Part shown: piece after piece, positions 46,568 through 55,238 of the stretch
Numbering within the stretch: position 1 is the stretch's first letter
Layout of the letters: each line of letters starts with the position of its first letter
Program-made: the position numbers and the translations under genes
The notes under the pieces: generated by a model
What the model saw: only the letters and a program-made list of their open reading frames with translations
What the model was told of the DNA's origin: nothing
The model's database searches: none
Origin: Streptomyces eurocidicus
Lineage (GTDB): Bacteria > Actinomycetota > Actinomycetes > Streptomycetales > Streptomycetaceae
Length of the DNA stretch: 64,000 bases
Direction: 5' to 3'
NCBI RefSeq assembly: GCF_002891295.1
Contig: NZ_LGUI01000002.1
Location: 248,001 to 312,000, forward strand

Positions 46568-47253
46568 GCCACCAGGACGAACCCCGTCATCTCCTCGTGC
46601 GCGCACGAGGAGACCGGTCGCCCCTGTACACGTCGGATGCTGGGTTCTACGGGGACCCTGACGGCTTCACCACCGGTGTTCCGATCGATGATCCCGACCT
46701 GAGTTTTCCCGGGGGCTTGGCACACGGCCTGGCCACCTGGTCCGCCGCCCGCCCGCCGGGAGGATTCACCTCCCGGCCTGAGCTGCGCAAGCACGTCGAG
46801 AAGGGTCTGGAACTCGCCCAGGCGCTGGCGAAGCACCTGGGACCCGTGTGGGTCGTGCGCTACTGGGACGAAAAGCACGGCACGATGAAGTTCGTGTGCT
46901 GGGGATGCCAACGCCTGCACTGGACCCTCGACGCACACGGCAGCCCCCCGCATCCCGTCCACATCATCGTCGAGGGCGAGTACAAGTGGGGCCCGCTCCG
47001 TGCGGAGGGATTCGGCGATTTCGCGCCGGACGATCCGGCTGCCGCACTCGGGCTCTCCGACGACCTGATCGACGACTTGTACAAGTGGTCGGCGGACTTC
47101 GACGCCAGCATGAACCTGTACTTGGAGGAACGTGACCCGGAAAGAGACGATGTCCGCCGCCGGGAACTGGACCATCGTGGCGAGAAACTGACCGAACGGA
47201 TCGCCCGCGAACTAACCCCGGGTAGGACCGTGACGTACGGAGGGCTCGCGTAG
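46564..47253 (+). CDS. probable immunity protein for the 1490-aa toxin
   Basis: A 229-residue cytoplasmic protein whose ATG overlaps the toxin stop by four bases, the classic toxin/immunity coupling. It contains a CxxC (FVCWGCQRLHW) and an acidic region (GDFAPDDPAAALGLSDDLIDDLY). No named family was recognised. The role is inferred wholly from position. A strong terminator follows, closing the two-gene unit. Confidence 0.6.
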   Translation: MSHQDEPRHLLVRARGDRSPLYTSDAGFYGDPDGFTTGVPIDDPDLSFPGGLAHGLATWSAARPPGGFTSRPELRKHVEKGLELAQALAKHLGPVWVVRYWDEKHGTMKFVCWGCQRLHWTLDAHGSPPHPVHIIVEGEYKWGPLRAEGFGDFAPDDPAAALGLSDDLIDDLYKWSADFDASMNLYLEERDPERDDVRRRELDHRGEKLTERIARELTPGRTVTYGGLA

Positions 47254-47280
47254 CAGTTCCTGTCGAACAAGCCTTCTTTC

Positions 47281-47322
47281 GCGGGCCCTCTCCACCTCCT
47301 ATTGGAGGGGGAGAGGGCCCGC
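47281..47322. terminator. long hairpin terminator after the toxin/immunity pair
   Basis: A 19-bp stem (GCGGGCCCTCTCCaCCTCC with its complement, one mismatch) around TATT. It lies between two converging toxin modules and could stop transcription from both. Confidence 0.8.
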
Positions 47323-47544
47323 ATCTTCATCGGTGTGGCTCACCGATTCGGATCCGCGATGCCGCCGCCGGCAATGCAGACCTTGGCGCTGGTACCGGCC
47401 CGTCCGCTGCTCCTGGCCCGCCGAGCACGCGGCCGACAGCAAGTGGCGCTGCGACGAGACGTCCGGGGCAGCCCGGCCCGTCAGAGAGCGGTGGCGCGCC
47501 ACGGGGTGGTGACCGGCCAGACGAGCACATGAAGCGGCCACTCT

Positions 47545-48003
47545 TCAGAGCTGATCAGCCACGTCAAGATGGTGCTGAAGCACCCCTGTAACGTCAGCCA
47601 GCGAACCCGACTCGGGAAGGTGCCATACCGACTCGTCGCCACTGTTCATCGCCAGCTCACTTGAGAACTCGACCAGCTCGGGCGAGGGAGCGAAGCAGTC
47701 CCGCAACCAGGCCGCGAACACGGCAGCCTCAGCCGCTGAGGCCCCAGTGACCATTACGGATCCCATTCCTTCGAAGGGCGTAGTCGCCAGCCCTTCGAGC
47801 CAGACCCCTTCAGCGATCTGGATCTCGAAGGAGAGAGTGGCCGCCGGGCGCGGACCAAGGTCACCCTCGTTCTTGGTGGATGCGTCTGGGAACGACTGCT
47901 CAAGGGATCGCGCCAGGCGATCCAGGTTGAGGTTCCACGCCAAGGCGTCTTCCAAGGGAGGATGGAAGATGAAGGTCGTCCTGATCGGGTTCTCGTCGTG
48001 CAT
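47545..48003 (-). CDS. probable immunity protein for the REase-fold toxin
   Basis: A 152-residue acidic protein directly downstream (11 bp) of the minus-strand toxin gene. Reads MHDENPIRTTFIFHPPLEDA, with a middle SVMVTGASAAEAAVFAAWLRDCF. ATG 48003 is preferred over the open frame to 48072 because of a GCGAGGA ribosome site 5 nt upstream. No family named; immunity is inferred from gene order, size and charge. Confidence 0.6.
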   Translation of the reverse strand: MHDENPIRTTFIFHPPLEDALAWNLNLDRLARSLEQSFPDASTKNEGDLGPRPAATLSFEIQIAEGVWLEGLATTPFEGMGSVMVTGASAAEAAVFAAWLRDCFAPSPELVEFSSELAMNSGDESVWHLPESGSLADVTGVLQHHLDVADQL

Positions 48004-48014
48004 TTTTCCTCGCC

Positions 48015-49640
48015 TCACGGTACGTATCGGGTATGACCGCTCACTCCGGTCATGAGCATCATGCTGCGCCAATAGGCGGTGGAGTCACGGTCATTGGTGA
48101 CTACCTCCAAGCCTCTGAGCTCCTTATGTGAGTAGTCCATGGCAGCCTTGTAGCGCGACAGCTCTTTCTCATCGCTGACGTACATACCGTCACGGCGCGG
48201 GTCGAATTTCGCGTTACCGTTCGCGTCGAGCTTCGGCGGAGTTCCCAGTGTCTTATCAACCGCATCCAGGTGGCGGAAGGTAGTGGGGTTCTCACAGTTG
48301 GGCTTGCGGACGTGTTTCGCCTCGACCGCATAGCCGTCGGCCGGCCGCAAGCCATCGGCCATGAGCCCCTTCCCACTCCTTCCCACTGCTTCGGCAGGCA
48401 GGGGAAGTTCGCGCTCCGGATACCCCGCCGTGCGGAGTTGGTACGCGTTATCCGGTCGGCTTGGCCCACCACCACCGGCGAAGCCACCGGCCGGCAGCGA
48501 GTTCGCCCACGCCCGAAACCGCGCCTGCTCCGCCGGACTGAGCGGCGTGCTCAGCGTCGGGTCCGGCGGGATCGGATCCTGCGCCGGGATGCCCGAGCTG
48601 GGCCCGCTCCCGGCCGGCACCACATACGAGGCGAGAGTAAGGGGCACTGGGGTCAGCAACGGCAGACCTGGGAGGAGCGGCGGATGCCAGCCCGGCGCTC
48701 CAGAAGCACCGGGCAGCTTCACGCGGGCCTGGGAGGAGTCGAGTGCGTGGGCAACGTCCCCCAGCCGGTGAATGTGCGGGTCGCCGGCTATGGCGGTGTG
48801 CAGCCCACCATCGTCACCGTTTCCACCCAGGATCGGAGATTCCCACGGCAGCTCGATACGGAACAGATCCGCCTTGTTCGTGATGATCTGCAAACGCGCG
48901 GTCTCGATATGGTCCGCGTACTTTTCACACGCTTTCGACAGCTGATGGCAGGCGGCCACAAGGTTCGCGACGAGCGGTTCATCCTCCTGGGCCTGATCCG
49001 GCGGATCACCGAAGCCCACCGTCCGTTTGAAGTACTGGTCGAAGGCCGTGGCTGCCTGGCCCGCATGCGACTTGTTGGCGGTCGTGGCGTACACCTGGGC
49101 ATCGCCGAGGAATCGTTCCATCAGATTCCCGGCATGGCGCCAGACACCAGCGACGGATCGGACCTTCTTGGGGTCGCCGCGGTACCGGCTCCCACCGCCG
49201 GGCCTGTACTGCTCGTGCCAGGCGGTGTCGCCGACTACGTCCGGAAGTTCTTTACCAAGGCTCAGAAACGATCGCGTGCAGTCTTTGGCGGGGTTCCCCA
49301 TACCCTCGGCCAGGTCGGGCTGCTGGCCGGAAAACCCGAAGCCCGTCGCGATCTGCTTGTCGGCGAGCAGGAGCTCCTGAGCAGTGCGCATGAGAGCCTG
49401 CCCGGTGCTGCCGAATATGTAGGCGCTGAAGCCGATCTGATCGAGAGTCGTGGAGGCTGCCGGTTCGTACACCTTGGCGAACGCGCGGCCGGCTTTGTCA
49501 TCGCCGGCCATGCCCTTCTGTTCCGTGAGTTCACTGCCGAGGGCGATCGCGGTGTCACGAGCGCCCGTCATGACCACTTCGACCATCCCCATGGACGCCT
49601 TGATCATCCCCGAGGCGGTCAGTCTCATCTTGTCGCTCAC
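48015..49640 (-). CDS. polymorphic toxin with C-terminal restriction-endonuclease fold (Tox-REase type)
   Basis: A 541-residue toxin. The N-terminal helical part (to about 300) is of the WXG/ESX-associated kind. A Pro-rich linker with PSSGIPAQDPIPPDP leads to a SPAEQARFRAWANSLPAGGFAGGG spacer. The C-terminal 130 residues are a nuclease domain: GLRPADGYAVEAKHVRKP (the E-x-K catalytic pattern), DPRRDGMYVSDEKELSRYK, VTNDRDSTAYWRSMM and a GHTRYVP end. This closely resembles the restriction-endonuclease-fold toxin-2 group as remembered. GTG 49640 follows GGGAGGGGA; the frame is open to 49898. There is no Sec signal, so type VII-like export is plausible. Confidence 0.82.
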   Translation of the reverse strand: MSDKMRLTASGMIKASMGMVEVVMTGARDTAIALGSELTEQKGMAGDDKAGRAFAKVYEPAASTTLDQIGFSAYIFGSTGQALMRTAQELLLADKQIATGFGFSGQQPDLAEGMGNPAKDCTRSFLSLGKELPDVVGDTAWHEQYRPGGGSRYRGDPKKVRSVAGVWRHAGNLMERFLGDAQVYATTANKSHAGQAATAFDQYFKRTVGFGDPPDQAQEDEPLVANLVAACHQLSKACEKYADHIETARLQIITNKADLFRIELPWESPILGGNGDDGGLHTAIAGDPHIHRLGDVAHALDSSQARVKLPGASGAPGWHPPLLPGLPLLTPVPLTLASYVVPAGSGPSSGIPAQDPIPPDPTLSTPLSPAEQARFRAWANSLPAGGFAGGGGPSRPDNAYQLRTAGYPERELPLPAEAVGRSGKGLMADGLRPADGYAVEAKHVRKPNCENPTTFRHLDAVDKTLGTPPKLDANGNAKFDPRRDGMYVSDEKELSRYKAAMDYSHKELRGLEVVTNDRDSTAYWRSMMLMTGVSGHTRYVP

Positions 49641-49996
49641 ACGCCGTCCCCTCCCAGTCCCTGACGCCGACACCTTTTGTACCGCACAGCCGTATGGCCG
49701 ATCCGCAAGGGTTCGCCCGCGACTTCGCACGGGTAGAGCCTCATCGGCGGCAGGCGGGGATGGCACCAGGGGGACGCCTGCCACGCCGATGGTGCTCCAG
49801 CTGTCTCTTCCACAGTCAGCCAAAGGCGCGCCTCCATACGAGCGCACGAAGCACCGGTTCCCCCTGGGCGGCAACGGCGTCCGCGACGGCCGGAGCACCG
49901 CTCACGGCCGCCACTCCTCGCTGCGGCGCGCCTCGACGCGGAGCTCTCTGCCGCTCACCAGATCGCCGACGATCACGGCAAGGAACGAGGAGACAA
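49641..49996. other. intergenic between divergent genes, no gene recognised
   Basis: About 355 bases holding the promoters of the REase-fold toxin (minus) and the small acidic protein (plus). Open frames run through both strands, but none looks like protein. No convincing promoter consensus seen. Confidence 0.4.
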
Positions 49997-50356
49997 GTGA
50001 CCGACATCGACGACTTCAGCGACAACCACCGCCCCGAGGACCAGGACCCGGACGAGCACGACTACTGGCAGGAGTACAAGGACGACCGCGCCCAGGGCTA
50101 CATCGACGAGCACGGCAACCCGATCACCCCGGAGCCGCCGGAGGACTACTACGACCATGTCCCTGCGGGCAACGAGCCAGCAGGCCGGCAGTGGTCCAGC
50201 GAGCCTCCGTTCCCGGACGACCGGCCCGCACCCACCACTGACGTGGACTATTGCCCCCCTTTTAGACACCCGGAGGGCCGCCTACCCTGGGCGGGCCCTC
50301 GCCTCCACTGGGACGCGAACGGGCGCGGCTTCGGTGCAGGAGGGACCTTCAGGTAA
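49997..50356 (+). CDS. acidic hypothetical protein
   Basis: A 119-residue ORF from GTG 49997 with a GAGGAG ribosome site. The first 75 residues are very acidic and aromatic (DIDDFSDNHRPEDQDPDEHDYWQEYKDDRAQGYIDEHG, split here by eye), then EPPEDYYDHVPAG. After about residue 85 the sequence becomes basic and low in character, suggesting a frameshift near the end. No family recognised; could be an orphan immunity or DNA-mimic type protein. Confidence 0.5.
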   Translation: MTDIDDFSDNHRPEDQDPDEHDYWQEYKDDRAQGYIDEHGNPITPEPPEDYYDHVPAGNEPAGRQWSSEPPFPDDRPAPTTDVDYCPPFRHPEGRLPWAGPRLHWDANGRGFGAGGTFR

Positions 50357-50459
50357 CCGCCCCTCTACACGGCCAGACTCCGCTGGTTCCGACCTCGACC
50401 CCGGAGCCCTCAAGGGCCACGTCGCCACCGTAGCGGCCCGGTGGCCTGCGCGCTGCGGA

Positions 50460-50645
50460 TCAGCCCTCAGCCGGAAGCCGGCGGCCGATCCGCGCCGCCA
50501 AGTCGGCAGCCACCTCGGCCCGTGGCCCTCCCTGCTCAGCAAGCTTCCGCAGCAAGACGACGACGGCACGCCCCTCACCTCGTGTCGCCAGCTCCAGCCG
50601 CCCCCCGGGCTCCTCGATCAGCGCCCACAGGCCGATGTCGTCCAC
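50460..50645 (-). CDS. small hypothetical protein
   Basis: A 61-residue ORF (MDDIGLWALIEEPGGRLELA, then a helix VVVLLRKLAEQGGPRAEVAADLAARIG). The composition is protein-like, but the GTG start lacks a ribosome site. No family recognised. Confidence 0.35.
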   Translation of the reverse strand: MDDIGLWALIEEPGGRLELATRGEGRAVVVLLRKLAEQGGPRAEVAADLAARIGRRLPAEG

Positions 50646-50745
50646 GCCGCGTCAACGCTCTGTAATACCTCAGGAGTCACGGCCAGCTGCCAGTAGTTCT
50701 CCAAACGCCGCCCACCACCGCAGCGCCGCGCGCCACCGTGACGCG

Positions 50746-51051
50746 ATGCGCACCTCACGCCTTGCGACCACCGCCTTACCCGTCCTTCTCGCGGCCAGCC
50801 GCGCCGGGTGCTCCGCGGCCACGCCCGGTGAGCTGGCGTCCTCGGTGTCCCCGTCTCAGCTCAGCAAGGCCGTCATAACCGAGCAGCGGGTCACCGCCGT
50901 CGTCGCACACGCCCCCGTTGCCGAAGGGCCATCCTCTCCGAACCTGTGCCGAGCGAGTGCTCCTCGCCGTCCGAGTGGGAGAACCTCGACAGCACACGCT
51001 CGCGGGATCCGGGAGGGCAATGAGCGTGGCAGGCCCGGCCTCCTGCACTGA
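50746..51051 (+). pseudogene. possible lipoprotein remnant
   Basis: ATG 50746 gives MRTSRLATTALPVLLAASRAGCSAATPGELASS, a lipoprotein-like signal with a poor lipobox (RAGC). After about residue 65 the sequence turns into low-character Arg/Pro/Gly text, and coding signal seems to move to another frame. Likely a broken gene. Confidence 0.3.
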
Positions 51052-51175
51052 CAACAAGTCAAACCTGCTCTCTTGCGGCGCGAAGAGCCTATGTGATCTT
51101 GGGCATGTGCATGTCGGACATGTATGACTAACCTCCGAGGTTCAGACCATGTGCCTACAACAGGAGGACAAGCAC

Positions 51176-53314
51176 TTGCGCAAGAGACCCAGGCTGCTCG
51201 CCGGGGCCGCCGCAGCACTCTGCGTGCTGTTGATGCCATCGCCAGCCCAAGCCGCAGAGGCGCCCAAGACCTACAAGACGGTCTTCTCCACAGTCGATGG
51301 CGCAGGGCCGGACGCCAAGCCGGTCGATCCTAAGGAACTTGCCCGATCGCCGCGAGGCAAGGCGGGTAGACCCCCAGAGGAAACGCCTCAAGAAGTCGAG
51401 CAGAGACGTCGGGATGCACTGAAGAAGCCGCAAGACTCGAGTCCGAAGAGACTTGCGGCGGCCGCCGGGCCACCCAATCCAGGCAGGCGCGATCCAGCAT
51501 GGTGCGAAAATCGCCTTAAACCCGGGCAACTCACCATGCATGAGACCTTTGACCACTGGTCGTTCTGCGATGTCCAGCGCTACCTGCTCGAACAGAAGGA
51601 ATGCAATGGGAATACCGGAAAATGTAAAGTAATCGGAACCGTCAATTTTCGAGGCATAATGGCGGGAGAGGGACATCAAGGGTTGCTTGAGTCGGACCGG
51701 AAGCTATCCTTCACGATCAAGCTCGATCAGCCAGTATTCACAGGGGAAAGCGAGAGGCTCAAGACGCAGATACTCACCCTGTCGATGCGTTGCTGGGTGA
51801 TGACAGGCCAGGGTGGAAACTATTGTAAGCAAGGCGCCCGTAGCGGTCGGTCAGATTTGATCAGCCGCTGGCTGGTGGACCCGTATACATGGTTTGACTT
51901 CGACGTTCCAATCGGATCTGCCACGGATGCAGATAAGTTGGGGCACGTTGACTTCAGGCTGATCGGCAACCCTGGAGTGGGCTCTCCGGCCGAAGGGGAC
52001 TGGACGTCCCGCGCGGGAGGCGCGCGATGTGATTCCAACAAGTACCTCACTGGATATCTTTCGCACGGATGCGTATTCGATCAAACGATCTCGGTGTTCA
52101 ACTTTTTGTCCAGAAAAGAGACTGAACACTCGGCCAAACATATTCGGGAGGCGCAGCTTTATCCCGACTTGACGATACCACCCGTCAATAACAAGAGTAT
52201 TCCTGGGGCTATCGAGTCCGGTAAGCCTCTGACGCGAATGCGTGGCGGGAAGGAGAATGATTACAACAGAGACAAGAGTACTGCGCAATGCCGCAAATGG
52301 ATAGCCAAGAAATACCACACGATGCCGAATGGTCCATTCGATTGCGATGAGTACCCATTCGCCTCCACATACGAAGGCTCTTGGATGGGTAATCCAGATC
52401 GATCGGCCATGGCTCATTTTTCGGTGAAAGCAATCCCGAGCGATGATAATCAACAGGGAGGTCGCGACCTCAACGACTGGTATGTAGAACAGCGGATCAT
52501 TGACGAGGACAGGTTCTACGTCAAAGTCGTGAAGCAGGATGGAGGGCAACTGGTAGTGCCAGCACCTCCACTGCCCCCCAAGATGCCTCAGGGGCTTGTG
52601 ACCGGCGATATGGACGACGACGGTAAGCCAGACCTGCTTGCCGTGCACGGAAGCGGTACAGGGAAGCTCCGCTTCTATCCCGGCAAGGGCGATGGAAATC
52701 TTGGAGAGAGTAAGGAGATCGGCTCTGAAGGCTGGGCTAAGGCGGTCTTCACGCACGGCCAGGACTTCAATGGCGACGAAGAAGAAGATGTTGTCGCTCG
52801 CGTAGGCAGCGAACTCCTACTCTATCCCGGTAAGGGCGATGGAACTATCGGATCCTCCATCCCTTTCAGGGGATACGGAACTGGATGGGACACGGCCGTC
52901 AGGAGCATCGTCACCCTCAGCGACGCCACGGGGGATGGCTATCCAGACGTCATCGCCTTGTCTAAGGATGAGCTCTGGCTATACCCAGGGGATCCGTCAG
53001 ACAAGCCGTCACTCTTGGCGCCGATCAAAATCGGCAGTCGCGGTTGGAATAACTACGACATCATCGCTGTTGGGGACCGGACCGACGAAGGGAAAACGGA
53101 CCTCGTATCGAGGAACCGGCAGAGCGGAATGATGTTCCTCTACAAGGGGCCGCTGAATCGCGAACTCAAAACCCCGCCGGCGCTTGCAGAGGAAACAGCC
53201 ATCAGGATGGTTAACGGCAACAGCGAAAAATGCCTGGAGATTGACGGATCCAGCACGCGCAACGGCGCACTCGCTCAACAATGGGACTGCAAGGAGCAGG
53301 CCGGAGCGAAATAG
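51176..53314 (+). CDS. secreted NucA/NucB-type DNase with FG-GAP repeats and ricin lectin, ending at an amber codon
   Basis: About 712 residues to the first stop. A Sec signal peptide (RLLAGAAAALCVLLMPSPAQA) is followed by an unassigned domain with several Cys. A NucA/NucB deoxyribonuclease-like block (CRKWIAKKYHTM, FDCDEYPFASTYEGS, GGRDLNDWYVEQRI, EDRFYVKV) leads into FG-GAP/VCBS repeats with Ca-binding DMDDDGKPDLLAV and DFNGDEEEDVVARV, then the start of a ricin B domain. TTG 51176 is preferred (AGGAGG 8 nt upstream); an ATG at 51149 is also in frame. The frame hits TAG at 53312 in the place of a lectin Trp (AK-W-Q). Base composition is AT-richer than neighbours. Confidence 0.8.
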   Translation: MRKRPRLLAGAAAALCVLLMPSPAQAAEAPKTYKTVFSTVDGAGPDAKPVDPKELARSPRGKAGRPPEETPQEVEQRRRDALKKPQDSSPKRLAAAAGPPNPGRRDPAWCENRLKPGQLTMHETFDHWSFCDVQRYLLEQKECNGNTGKCKVIGTVNFRGIMAGEGHQGLLESDRKLSFTIKLDQPVFTGESERLKTQILTLSMRCWVMTGQGGNYCKQGARSGRSDLISRWLVDPYTWFDFDVPIGSATDADKLGHVDFRLIGNPGVGSPAEGDWTSRAGGARCDSNKYLTGYLSHGCVFDQTISVFNFLSRKETEHSAKHIREAQLYPDLTIPPVNNKSIPGAIESGKPLTRMRGGKENDYNRDKSTAQCRKWIAKKYHTMPNGPFDCDEYPFASTYEGSWMGNPDRSAMAHFSVKAIPSDDNQQGGRDLNDWYVEQRIIDEDRFYVKVVKQDGGQLVVPAPPLPPKMPQGLVTGDMDDDGKPDLLAVHGSGTGKLRFYPGKGDGNLGESKEIGSEGWAKAVFTHGQDFNGDEEEDVVARVGSELLLYPGKGDGTIGSSIPFRGYGTGWDTAVRSIVTLSDATGDGYPDVIALSKDELWLYPGDPSDKPSLLAPIKIGSRGWNNYDIIAVGDRTDEGKTDLVSRNRQSGMMFLYKGPLNRELKTPPALAEETAIRMVNGNSEKCLEIDGSSTRNGALAQQWDCKEQAGAK

Positions 53315-53893
53315 CAAATAAAGCCAGATGATGGCAGCAGCTTCAATAGTGTCCGCGTCATAAATGCCAATAGCGGAAAATGCCTTGAAGTGGCCGACTC
53401 GCGCAAAGATAATGGTGCCCCCATTCAGCAGTGGGACTGCGTGAATAGTCAAACGCAGAAGTGGGAGGTAATTTGGAATAGCAACCTGGCCGAACCCTTC
53501 ACCCTCCGAAACCGCAACAGCGGCAAAGTGATTGAAGTCGACAACTCAAGTAAGAGCAATGGCGCTCGGGTGCAGCAGTGGGACAATGTTGGCCAACGCG
53601 GTGCTAAGTGGTGGTTCAAAGAAGAGTCTCCCGACCCTGGGCGGCTCGTCCTGACCCCCCACCAGTCGAATGCCACAAGGGTCTTCAATGCCGAAAACAG
53701 TCCGCTGATAGCCGCAGGTCACGACAGTGATCACGACGGCCGACTAGACGTTTGGGCTACACGATATGATGGCTCACTCGCAGTCTTCCGAGATGACCCA
53801 AAGCTAAACGAAAGCGGAAATCCTGAAATTCAGATTAATGCGATCAGGGAAGTTGCACGGTCAGGCTGGAGTGACGTTATTGCAATAGGGTGA
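53315..53893 (+). pseudogene. 3' part of the same gene after the amber codon
   Basis: The same frame resumes immediately with intact ricin B repeats (NANSGKCLEVADSRKDNG, IQQWDCVNSQTQKWEV, NSGKVIEVDNSSKSNG, VQQWDNVGQRGAKWWF). It finishes with another FG-GAP-like unit (DSDHDGRLDVWATRYDG) to a TGA at 53891. There is no other break, so a single TGG-to-TAG change explains the split. It is translated only if the amber codon is read through. Confidence 0.8.
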
Positions 53894-53943
53894 GTTGCGG
53901 GTGCAGCGCGAAAGTCACGATCCCGTCATTCCTGGGAGTTTAA

Positions 53944-54435
53944 ATGCCAACTTCTCCAATTCGCATCGTTGAAACCCGCCTGTGTCTCCACTACAGCACG
54001 ATTCAGCTCGGGGTGGTGACGTTTGATCAAGAACCTGAAGGCGACGGCGTAGTAAGTCTGCAAGGGTCAACCCTGGCCATAACGAGCCACGACGCGAGCA
54101 ACTATCCGCTGATTCGACTGGAATGCCTCCCGACATCGCCGCCGTCAATACCTCCGGGGGCCTGGAACTACCAACGCACACTTGATGGTATGGAAGTCCA
54201 ATACCCGCCCCTCGCGGTATCGAGCCTTCTGGGCTCAACAACGGCGGAGATGGACGTTTCTGCGGGGCGGTATAGTCTGCGGATTTTGCGGAGCCTCAAC
54301 CCTGCCTACGAGGAACCGTCAGACGAACCGGACGAGTTCATCGAGGACGACTACGAGGAGGACGCCGACCCCGGCGAGCCCGAAGAGCACTGGTTGATCC
54401 AGCTCTGGCCTCAGGCCCAGGCGTCCACCGCATAG
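53944..54435 (+). CDS. acidic-tailed hypothetical protein, possible nuclease inhibitor
   Basis: A 163-residue cytoplasmic protein 50 bp downstream of the nuclease gene. The first 115 residues are beta-rich (RIVETRLCLHYSTIQLGVVTF, AEMDVSAGRYSLRILRSLNP). The last 45 are extremely acidic (EEPSDEPDEFIEDDYEEDAD). The position next to a secreted nuclease and the polyanionic tail suggest immunity or DNA mimicry, but there is no family match. CTGGGAG precedes the ATG. AT-richer like its neighbour. Confidence 0.55.
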   Translation: MPTSPIRIVETRLCLHYSTIQLGVVTFDQEPEGDGVVSLQGSTLAITSHDASNYPLIRLECLPTSPPSIPPGAWNYQRTLDGMEVQYPPLAVSSLLGSTTAEMDVSAGRYSLRILRSLNPAYEEPSDEPDEFIEDDYEEDADPGEPEEHWLIQLWPQAQASTA

Positions 54436-54494
54436 GTGTAGACAAGCTGCCGGCGCTCCGTCGCGCGCCACGTAGTCTCAGCCCGCACGCAACC

Positions 54495-54529
54495 GAGCCC
54501 CCGCACCAATTCGCCTGGTGCGGGGGCTC
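54495..54529. terminator. perfect hairpin terminator at the right end of the island
   Basis: GAGCCCCCGCACCA pairs with its exact complement TGGTGCGGGGGCTC around a 7-nt loop. It lies 60 bp after the acidic protein stop and 147 bp before the LysR remnant. Confidence 0.8.
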
Positions 54530-54675
54530 AACTGGTTCACAGGGCCTCCAGTGACGGACACCAGCCACGCCCGGCCGCCCGCGCCGCCCGGGCTCCGTGC
54601 TGGCGCGCTCGGCGAGGCCGCGTCGATTGCCAGGCTAGTCGTCGTAAGAGGGCTCGTGCCCGCCGTCGTCGCAGC

Positions 54676-55110
54676 GACGTCGCGCTCACCCGGGCGCCGT
54701 TCGACGAGACCGCCCTGACGGTGCGTGCGCTGCGGGCCGATCCGGTCGGCGTGGTCCTGCGCGCCGACGATCCGCTGGCCCGCCGCGACGGGCTGCGGCT
54801 GGCCGAGCTGCGCGACCGCCGCTGGTTCCAGTTCCCGCGGGGAACCGACCCCCTCTGGCAGTCGTACTGGAACGGCGGCGGCCCGCGCGAGGGACCGGTG
54901 GTGCGCGCCGTCCAGGAATTGCTGCAGGCCGTGCTGTGGAACGGCACGGTCGGCCTGGCCCCGCTCGGACACGACCTGCCCGCGGAGTTGGCCGTGGTAC
55001 CGCTGACCGACATGGCGCCGAGCCGGGTGGTGGCGGTGTGCAACGAAGCGGACACCAACCCGTTGATCCGCTCGTTCATGGAGACCGCGACAGCCGCGTA
55101 CCGGCACTGA
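54676..55110 (+). pseudogene. LysR family regulator, C-terminal half only
   Basis: Reads DVALTRAPFDETALTVRALRADPVGVVLRADDPLARRDGL then GTVGLAPLGHDLPAEL to a stop after FMETATAAYRH. This is the effector-binding domain of a LysR-type regulator (second subdomain). The N-terminal helix-turn-helix and first subdomain are absent, and upstream sequence is unrelated island DNA. GC content is back to chromosomal. It marks the right boundary of the insertion. GTG 54721 could start a 129-residue ORF but would not be functional. Confidence 0.75.
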
Positions 55111-55238
55111 GCACCGGCGACGGCACTGCCGCGGCTCGTGAACGATTCGAACGCCGCAACCCTCGTGACCGCTCCCGGAACAGTGGACCTCTGCTGTCGC
55201 TTCCCGTGGCGGAAGCCGCTCGACCGGGCCCGCGCTCC

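Larger units (their letters stand above)
50357..51175. other. degenerate region between toxin modules
   Basis: About 820 bases with only weak coding signals: a 61-codon minus-strand ORF and a lipoprotein-like plus-strand fragment, listed separately. Several short frames look like shifted pieces of one another. It probably represents decayed genes. Confidence 0.4.
35603..54675. mobile_element. accessory island splitting the cobalamin locus
   Basis: Between the iron-box/serine-hydrolase gene and a truncated LysR gene lie about 19 kb of foreign-looking DNA. They hold a dead IS630 element, a decayed plasmid- or ICE-like block with overlapping mini-genes and frameshifts, and a toxin/nuclease zone with lower GC (notably 51.5-54.3 kb) and TTA codons. 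Cobalamin genes flank it on both sides. No integrase, attachment-site repeat or tRNA end was found, so the insertion mechanism is unclear and the borders are approximate. The serine hydrolase could also belong to it. Confidence 0.6.

Noticed and set aside
47302..47532. 76-residue plus-strand frame between the toxin modules
   Set aside because: Begins inside the terminator hairpin, has no ribosome site and resembles no family.
35603..54675. Integrative element with tRNA attachment site
   Set aside because: No integrase, tRNA gene or long flanking direct repeat could be found by eye.
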